Position numbers and translations under genes: made by a program
The notes under the pieces: model-generated
Database searches by the model: none
Seen by the model: only the letters and a program-made list of their open reading frames with translations
Told to the model about the DNA's origin: nothing
Assembly: GCA_006176705.1 (NCBI GenBank)
Contig: QRFJ01000055.1
Span: forward strand, 1,364,001-1,428,000
Reading direction: 5' to 3'
DNA from: Cocos nucifera
Lineage: Eukaryota > Streptophyta > Magnoliopsida > Arecales > Arecaceae
Length of the DNA stretch: 64,000 nucleotides
Shown here: piece after piece, positions 57,641-64,000 of the stretch
Numbering within the stretch: the stretch's first letter is position 1
Layout of the letters: each line of letters opens with the position of its first letter

Positions 57641-58440
57641 TTCTAAAGCCAATTGGCTACAAGTCTAAGTCCCATCTTCTCAAGGTGGGCTTCGATCTTT
57701 TGTTATCCCAACGGCTTTGTAAGTGGGTCTACCGTATTGTCTATGGAATTGACTCTCTTGACCTCGACGTAATCCTTCTAGAGGTAATCGTGGATGAGGT
57801 GGTATCGCCGCTCAATGTGCTTGGATTTCTAGTGAGACCTCGGCTCCTTAGCAAGGGTTATGGCGCCATTGTTATCGCAGTACAGAGGAATGGCATCTGA
57901 TGGCATTACTTCAATTTCTGTAGCAAACTTCTTATACCAGAATGCTTCCTTCATAGCCTCTGATGCAGCGATATATTCTGCTTCCATGGTGGAATCTGCT
58001 ATCATGATTTGCTTGGAACTCTTTCAGCTGACAGCACCACCATTGCACACAAACAGACTCCCAGATGTCGACTTTCGATCATCTACATCGGACATGAAAT
58101 CCGAGTCTGTGTATCCCTGGACTTGGAGTTCTCCGTTACCAAAGACCAACATCATATCCTTAGTTCTTCTTAAGTACTTAAGGATACATTTCACAGAAGT
58201 CCAGTGTTCTTCACCTGGATTTGACTGATATCTGCTTGTGACACTCACAGCATGGGCTATATCAGGTCGTGTACATAGCATGGCATACATGAGGCTCCCT
58301 ATTGCAGAAGCATAAGGGATCTTGCTCATGTGTTCTATTTCCTCAGGTGTGCTAGGGCACATCTTCTTGGAAAGATGAATACCATGTCTGAAGGGTATTA
58401 ATCCCCTCTTAGAGTTTTCCATACTAAACCTCTTTAGTAC
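57641..58440 (-). pseudogene. Copia C2 RNase H domain
   Basis: A 132-residue open piece (58024-58422) contains HMSKIPYASAIGSLMYAMLC, the conserved block after reverse transcriptase, then VQGYTDSDFMSDVDDRKSTS. A stop near 58024 stands at a Trp position of the family; the rest (SSKQIMIADSTMEAEYIAAS-like, near 57985) continues to about 57700. The Asp and Glu of the active site are visible. Confidence 0.9.
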
Positions 58441-59260
58441 TTTCCTCTATGTACATCTTTCTGTGAAAGTCCTAGCATCCTATTCGGTCTATCCCTATAG
58501 ACCTTAATTCCTAGAATAAAGGATGCTTCACCTAGGTCTTTCATGGAGAATTCCTTGGACAACCATAATTTTGACACTGTTCGTCAACATGGGAATATCA
58601 TTCCTCAATAAGGAGGATGTCATCCACGTACAATACGAGGAAGACAACAGCGCTCCCACTGATCTTTTTGAAGACACACATGGTTTCCTCTTCATTTTTG
58701 ATGAAACCAAACATTTTGATCACATCATTGAAACGAGTGTTCCAGCTCCGAGATGCTTGCTTAAGTCCATATATGGACCTTTGCAGCTTGCAAACCTTGT
58801 GATCAGTATCACTGGATGTGAAACCTAGCGGCTGTTCCATATAGATATCTTCCTCAAGATATCCATTTAAGAATGCCATTTTCACATCCATTTGCCATAT
58901 TTCATAATCGAAATAGGCTGCAATGGCAAGCAATGTGCGGATGGATTTTAGCATAGCCACTGGGGAAAAGGTATCCTGATAGTCAATGCCTTCGCGTTGA
59001 CTATAACCTTTTGCCACTAGTCTAGCCTTGAATGTCTCCACATTCCCATCTACACCAATCTTTCTCTTGAAGATCCATTTACACCCAATAGGTACTATAC
59101 CTTCTGGTGGATCTACCAAGGTCCAGACTTGGTTTGAGTGCATCGAGTCAATTTCTGACTGCATTGCCTCTAGCCATTTCTCGGAAGTCGATATCTGATA
59201 TCGCCTCGTTGTAGGTTTTGGGATCATCACCATGAGCACCATTACCTATGAGGAACATTT
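58441..59260 (-). CDS. Copia C2 reverse transcriptase domain (open 214-residue piece)
   Basis: The open frame 59242-58598 contains WTLVDPPEGIVPIGCKWIFK, FKARLVAKGYSQREGIDYQD, IWQMDVKMAFLNGYLEEDIY, SIYGLKQASRSWNTRFNDVI and FLVLYVDDILLIEE. All Copia reverse transcriptase blocks are present, with an intact YVDD box. After it the frame is broken before the KIPYAS block. As a piece of the polyprotein it lacks its own start; the M at the beginning is only an internal codon. The enzyme copies the element's RNA to cDNA. Confidence 0.9.
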
Positions 59261-60112
59261 TCTCTACTTTCTCTGAAATAATACCTAAGTATCTTTCAGG
59301 AGGGATGGAAAACTCTTTCCAATCTACGAGGTGGAGGAGGTAGTGTTCTTATTGGCTCAACCTGATTTGGTTCCAATTGGTCCTTAGCTCGTTGTACTTG
59401 TGAGACTTTCTCATCAAGCTTAATCTGCTTTCCAATGCCGCTATCTTGAATAAACTATTTTTCAAGAAAGATGGCATGTCGACTCACAATCACATTGTGG
59501 TCTTCTGGAATGTAGAAATAGTATCCTAATGACTCTTTAGGATATCCTATGAATCGAGCTCTGAAGGACCTAAACTCTAACTTGTCCGCTTGTTGTCTTT
59601 TGACATGAGCCGGACAACCCCAAATTCTGAGATGACTCAGACTTGGTTTCTTACCATGCCATATCTCATACGGTGTGGTAGGAACGGTTTTAGAGGGAAC
59701 CCTATTCAGTAGATAAATTGAAGTTAACAATGAAGTGTCCCCAAAGAAAATCAGGGAGGTCTGTGAAGCTCATCATGGATCGGAACCATATCCAATAGAG
59801 TCCGATTTCTCCATTCTGAAAATTTTGTTGAGTTGAGGTGTTCCTGGTGGAGTCCATTGAGAGACTATGCCATTTTTCTTGAGATAGTCTAGGAATTCTC
59901 GGCTAAGGTATTCACCTCCTCGATCTGATCGAAGAACCTTAATGGATTTTTCAGTTTATTTTTCTACTTCATGTCTGAATTCTTTGAACTTTTTAAAAGC
60001 TTCAGACTTGTGTCTCATAAGATACACATACCCATACCTAGACAGATCATCGGTAAAGGTAATGAAGTAGACAAAATTGCCTCTAGCCGGCACATCAAAT
60101 GGGCCGCACACA
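59261..60112 (-). pseudogene. Copia C2 integrase core and C-terminus
   Basis: The minus strand has the catalytic part near 60110-59750 (VYFITFTDDLSRYGYVYLM-like, DRGGEYLSREFLDYL-like) in broken frames and an open 91-residue C-terminal piece (59455-59730) with LNRVPSKTVPTTPYEIWHGK, KPSLSHLRIWGCPAHVK and FRARFIGYPKESLGYYFYIP. This is the conserved GKKP/GYP end of Copia integrases. Stops in between disable it. Confidence 0.87.
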
Positions 60113-61237
60113 TCAGTATGTACTAGGGCAAGGAGATCTGTGGCCCTTTCCCCATGTCCTACAAAAGGAAAGTTTAGTCATTTTGCCTTGAAGACAAGAT
60201 TCACAAGTTGGATATGACTCGAAAGTCAATGGACTCAATAGCCCATTTTTCTCCAATTTGTTGATCCTATCTTCTGCTATATGACCTAATCTCAGGTGCC
60301 ATAGATACCTGTCATTTGGACTATCCCTAGGTCGTTTGGCATTCATGTTTTGCTCGATAGTTAGAACAGATACATCAATATGTAGCTGATAAAGATCGTT
60401 AATAAGGAAACCATTTGCAATTTTATTTCTTTCATAAAGAATGTTACAATGGTCCTTAAAGAAGGTAATCACATAGCCTTCTAGTGCTAAGCATGAAAAA
60501 GAAATCAAATTCCTGCTAGCTGCAGGCACATAATAACAGTCTTTCAAAACTAAGTCTAAACCAGATGGTAATCGAAGAGGATATATTTCCACCACCACTA
60601 CAGCAACTCTTGCTCCATTTTCGATGCGTAGGATCATGTCTCCATCCCTCAGCCTCCTGCTATCCTCAAGATCCTGCATGGAAGTGCACAGATGAGCACT
60701 AGAACTAGAGTCAAGCACCCAACTGGATGCAGAAGAAACCGTAAGGTTAGACTCAATAACGAGCATACCTCCAGAAGGACCTTCCTTCTTGTTCTTCAGG
60801 GTGGCCAGGTAAGTAGGGCAGTTCCACTTCCAATGGCCATCGCTGTTGCAATGGAAACACTTTCCTTTGACAGCGGCCTTCTTCTTCGGCTCTGCCTTCT
60901 TCTTCTTTTCTCCTTCCACCTTCTGCTTTTTCGCAGACTTCTTTTTCTTTTCATAAGACTTTCTTTTGGAAGAAGTCCATTCCATAGCAAGAACTGAGCC
61001 TTTAGAACCTTTCATAGAAAGCTCAGCGGTGACCAGCATGTTCATTAATTCGGCCAAGGAATTTTGAAGTTTATGCATGTGGTAATTCATGATGAATTGC
61101 CCATATGCATCAGTCAAGGATTGCAGAATAACATCATTCTGCAGATCCAAGTCTAACTTCACACCGAGCTTCTCAAGCTCTTCCAAGTCCTTGATCATCA
61201 TCAGATAGTGATCTTGGACTGACTGCCCATCACGCAT
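60113..61237 (-). CDS. Copia C2 gag C-terminus, zinc knuckle, protease and integrase zinc domain (open 374-residue piece)
   Basis: The longest open frame in the window. Residues about 1-90 are the end of the UBN2 capsid (MRDGQSVQDHYLMMIKDLEE, LTDAYGQFIMNYHMHKL). A Lys-rich stretch follows, then the zinc knuckle CFHCNSDGHWKWNC (C-x2-C-x4-H-x4-C, about residues 127-140, complete), the protease site WVLDSSSSAHLC (Ser where Gly is expected), NGARVAVVVVEIYPLRL and DCYYVPAASRNLISFSCLAL of the pre-integrase segment, and YLWHLRLGHIAEDRINKLEK ... CESCLQGKM, the intact HHCC zinc domain of integrase. The end is a frameshift into the integrase core. The start is internal to the polyprotein. Confidence 0.9.
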   Translation of the reverse strand: MRDGQSVQDHYLMMIKDLEELEKLGVKLDLDLQNDVILQSLTDAYGQFIMNYHMHKLQNSLAELMNMLVTAELSMKGSKGSVLAMEWTSSKRKSYEKKKKSAKKQKVEGEKKKKAEPKKKAAVKGKCFHCNSDGHWKWNCPTYLATLKNKKEGPSGGMLVIESNLTVSSASSWVLDSSSSAHLCTSMQDLEDSRRLRDGDMILRIENGARVAVVVVEIYPLRLPSGLDLVLKDCYYVPAASRNLISFSCLALEGYVITFFKDHCNILYERNKIANGFLINDLYQLHIDVSVLTIEQNMNAKRPRDSPNDRYLWHLRLGHIAEDRINKLEKNGLLSPLTFESYPTCESCLQGKMTKLSFCRTWGKGHRSPCPSTY

Positions 61238-61621
61238 CTTAGCCTTAAAAAGTCATTTCATGACTTGATACTTGGCTGTGCGACTCTATTCACCAAATAT
61301 CTCTTGCAGGTGAGCCAACATTTGGTGAGCAGTTTTAATATCTTCATGTTGGCACTGGAGCTCATCAGACATCGAGTCCAACATGTAATATCTGGCCTTA
61401 TTATCTTCGTCTATCCATTTTTCCAGAGATGCTCTCTGTTCAGCGGATGGACGGGCTGGTAAGGTGGGAGGATCCTGATCCAATACATGGGTTAACTTCT
61501 CAAAACCCAAAATGATTTTGTAGTTTCTGAGCCAATCTTTATAATTGAGTCCGATCAGTCTATGTGTGTCCAGGATACGTGCTAATGGGTTGGACGTAGA
61601 TATTTTCCTGTAGAGAGTCAA
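61238..61621 (-). pseudogene. Copia C2 gag N-terminus (UBN2-type capsid)
   Basis: From ATG at 61621: MTLYRKISTSNPLARILDTH, then LNYKDWLRNYKIILGFEKLT and DEDNKARYYMLDSMSDELQC, ending HLQEIFGE at 61286. A stop stands after it, at a Gln position of the family, and another near 61250; the frame then resumes at 61237. Length and content match the capsid of related Copia elements. The partner sequence in C1 is at 55040-55349. Confidence 0.9.
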
Positions 61622-63455
61622 AGATTCTAGTTAGATACTGTAATTATGACTTGACCAATTTATTTAAGGATTTTATTTTTAAATAAATTAGCTCCCACTA
61701 TTTTCTTGGATCCCTACACTCCCTCTATAGAGATGCGAAAATCTCCACGATTAATGATTTCTAGTGGGTGGTGCGGTCTCACCAACTGACTCATCACCTC
61801 ACCTAACAGTTATTGGTGATGGGTTAGCCAATGAGTGAACAACTCTTGTTCAATGATTCTCTAATCATGGTGCATCCAAATTTAATTTCTAATTCATGAA
61901 TCTCACCGTATCCGAAATATTGATCCACTCCTTAGTTAAGTCAGACCCACCATTTGCATAGACTAGATTCCTAATTGAGTCTCTCACGTATCCGAAATAT
62001 TGAGCCCAACTCATCCTCCAGCCCATAGCATCCAATGCCTAATAGACATGGTTGCGTCTTTCTGGTGCAACTGAGCCACTGTATCCAGTCGAGAACAATC
62101 AACCTCGGGAAGGATCTGCACATCTACAATGGTGGAAGACCTCAGACTTAATCTTTTCTTAGAGAGAATTAATTTAGGTCTCATTAAACTAGACTTGTCA
62201 TAGTCATAACAATTATGACTAACCTAGTGGCATGGGTTAGCTCAGATTATTGACCACCTCAAATCAAAACTGAGTCAACAGATATGGCTAGGTAAGTGAG
62301 ACCAGTGGAAGGGATATGCCATTAATTCGTATAAGAACGCATTCAGATCGAGTAGCTCCCAATTAAAAACCAGTCGATCGTATGTGCCAAACTTACCTTA
62401 GACACCAAATTGTTGAGCCAGAACCAATTGGGTTAGCCTACAATCCAGACTCTAACCTCTAAGCCTAATTAGGTCTTGCTTGATCTTGACTCGATCTTGA
62501 CCCAGACTTAATCCTATTAGGCTGGTCAATTTAAGCATTGTTGATCCCATCTAACCAACTCTTGATTCGGTTTGATCAACCGCTTAGACCTAATTGAGCT
62601 ACCCAAGCTCGAACCCAGTATTATGAATATGTCTTAGATCTGAAATTCTCAATTTTAGATCTAATTAATATTCCATAATCTTAATTCTCAGTTAAGTAGG
62701 ATTCATAAATAAAATATTCATAATAAATCCTAAGATTTTAGGATCTAGGATTTTGCAAAAATTAAGTTTTGGGTTTTTGATTAAGGACGGACACGCAGCA
62801 CCCCTACACGTCATAAGAACATCCCATCGGATGGGAGGAGAGGGCCTTTAAATTCTTCTTCATTCTTATGATCGGACAGCTAAGAGGAACGCCTTAATCA
62901 GGAACATGTAATACTATAAAATAATTTTAGATCTATATCATATATCTCATATACAAATTAGATCTAATCATAGCATATTTTGCATACATCTCATGTATCA
63001 AATCATGCATATTTTCAAATCTAAATTATCTCATAATAATCTAAAAAATTAGATTTAAATTGATCTTATCAAAATAAACTCTAATCTAGATAACTATGTA
63101 GAACTATTCTACAACTAGTCTAGACATGCATCAATCATATCTCATATGATGTTAAAATTAAATAATTTTTATTTGCTATTTTTTAGATATTATTATAATA
63201 ATTATAATATTAAAAAATAATAAATAAATAGATCTAAAATATTATTTAATCAAATTAAATTATAAACATGCAAGACTATTCTATAGAACTATTCTATTTT
63301 AAAACTAGTCATGCATATTTTCTAATCTTAGATCCAAATCATTTAATTTTAATTTTTTCTAATTTTAGATCTGATCACATCTCATGTGACATCTAAAATT
63401 ACTTATTTTTTAATTAAAATAAATTTAAAATTAGATCTAAATATTTTAGAATCTT
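61622..63455 (-). other. Long leader of Copia C2, non-coding
   Basis: About 1.8 kb between the primer site and gag, matching the C1 leader in opposite orientation. No gene is seen. It is AT-rich toward the LTR side. Confidence 0.7.
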
Positions 63456-63468
63456 GGCTCTGATATCA
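63456..63468 (-). promoter_or_regulatory. Primer-binding site of C2 (initiator Met tRNA type)
   Basis: TGATATCAGAGCC on the minus strand, two bases from the LTR; one change from the consensus. Confidence 0.88.
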
Positions 63469-63470
63469 GT

Positions 63471-64000
63471 TGAAGGGAAATCCTAATTTTCTGGACTAGA
63501 TTCGTTCAGATCTGATCGGATTAAGAGATATATTTCAAAAACTTTTCTCTTTGATCCAAATTAGATCTAAAATATTTTAGATCCAATTTTTATTATTCTA
63601 ATAATTAAAATATAGATAAATTAAATCATATTTAATTTACCTTGATGTAGGATAATCCTATTATCCGTTGATGATCCTGTAAGCAGCGGAAGATTCTGGA
63701 TCTAGCCATGCAAGTGCCTGGCCTCTACCGGTATCTACTTAGGTTGGATCTGAAGATTCTCTTCTTCTCTATCACATCTCTAAAAATTAGATCTAAATCT
63801 GATTTGGAGGATCTTCAAAATAGCTTTCGAAGATCAGCAGTTGTCCTTTGCAGCAGCGCAGCCTTTTGACTTTCTGTCGCCTTTCTCTCGCCTAGATTGC
63901 ACCAACTGAGATCCCAAACTTCTTTGGGCATGGAGAGAAGAGGGAGAAGATAAACTTGGCATGAAGGAGGAAGAGAGAGGCAGCCTTAGGGTGCAGAGAA
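63471..64000 (-). repeat. 5' LTR of Copia C2, partial
   Basis: The first 530 bases (the 3' end of the LTR) match 55350-55880. The rest is outside the window. Confidence 0.92.

Larger units (their letters stand above)
50933..64000 (+). mobile_element. Copia element C1 (plus strand), 5' part, with Copia C2 inside
   Basis: The 5' LTR (50933 to about 53199) starts TGTTAGATGTGTGCCC; a Met primer site at 53205 and a long leader follow. A gag remnant (55040-55349) stops where the minus-strand element C2 is inserted. The remainder of C1, including its 3' LTR, lies beyond the window. The LTR, leader and gag are clearly homologous to those of C2, so both belong to one family. C1 itself is inserted in the pol of C3; its left target copy would be cgaat (50928-50932). 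Confidence 0.88.
55350..64000 (-). mobile_element. Copia element C2 (minus strand), nearly complete
   Basis: The 3' LTR (55350-57628) and the first 530 bases of the 5' LTR (from 63471, cut by the window edge) enclose a 5.84-kb internal region with gag, protease, integrase, reverse transcriptase and RNase H on the minus strand. The primer site lies at 63456-63468 and a purine-rich tract at 57629-57640. The overall frame is the best preserved in the window, with long open pieces up to 374 residues. The left target copy would be atatt (55345-55349). Confidence 0.92.

Noticed and set aside
1..64000. Integrated plant pararetrovirus or other virus
   Set aside because: All reverse transcriptases are of LINE, Copia or gypsy type within LTR or LINE structure; no movement-protein or coat-protein region of caulimovirids was seen.

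Overview
This window is eukaryotic, plant nuclear DNA and consists almost wholly of nested transposable elements. I find no intact host gene, no rRNA or tRNA gene, no CRISPR array and no prokaryotic operon. A plant origin is shown by LTR retrotransposons primed by initiator-Met or Asp tRNA, a Tat-type Ty3/gypsy element with a second RNase H and an antisense gene, gag/protease signatures of Athila-like elements, plant-type L1 LINE domains and a hAT-type MITE. The mix suggests a large monocot genome, perhaps a palm, but the species cannot be proved from this sequence.

Layout. (1) 1-11606: a decayed L1-type LINE in + orientation (ORF1 zinc knuckle, endonuclease, reverse transcriptase, C-terminal zinc-binding domain, A15 tail). 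It is split at 3036-8890 by a non-autonomous gypsy-like element. (2) 11607-14373: about 2.8 kb without a recognisable gene, holding a (CT)n run, a 24-bp tandem duplication, a 440-bp hAT MITE with a perfect 8-bp target duplication, and the minus-strand 3' end of a chromovirus (chromodomain remnant). (3) 14374-50932: a minus-strand Copia element (here C3). Its 3' LTR, about 2.65 kb by itself, is spread over 33.5 kb because three elements inserted into it: a non-autonomous Copia-like element (15370-24438) with a Tnt1-like Copia inside (16196-21773); an Athila-like element with gag and protease only (24919-32296); and a Tat-type gypsy (32747-47155) with a short-internal LTR element in its gag gene (35491-37909). 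C3 pol follows at 47905-50927. (4) 50933-64000: a plus-strand Copia (C1) inserted into C3, and a minus-strand Copia of the same family (C2, from 55350) inserted into the gag gene of C1. C1, C2 and C3 run beyond the right edge.

The coding regions are mostly broken by stops and frameshifts. Where the family makes the lost residue clear, many stops stand at expected Trp, Gln or CGA-Arg codons, as expected from deamination of methylated cytosine. C2 is the best preserved. The most notable structures are the antisense, apparently multi-exon gene in the Tat element (about 42335-45100, minus) with two splice acceptors changed from AG to AA; the threefold-split LTR; the 2.3-kb inverted repeat formed by the C1 and C2 LTRs; and the short-internal LTR element whose LTR matches the internal region of another element nearby. 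Boundaries were placed by eye from terminal TG/CA, primer-binding sites and target duplications.
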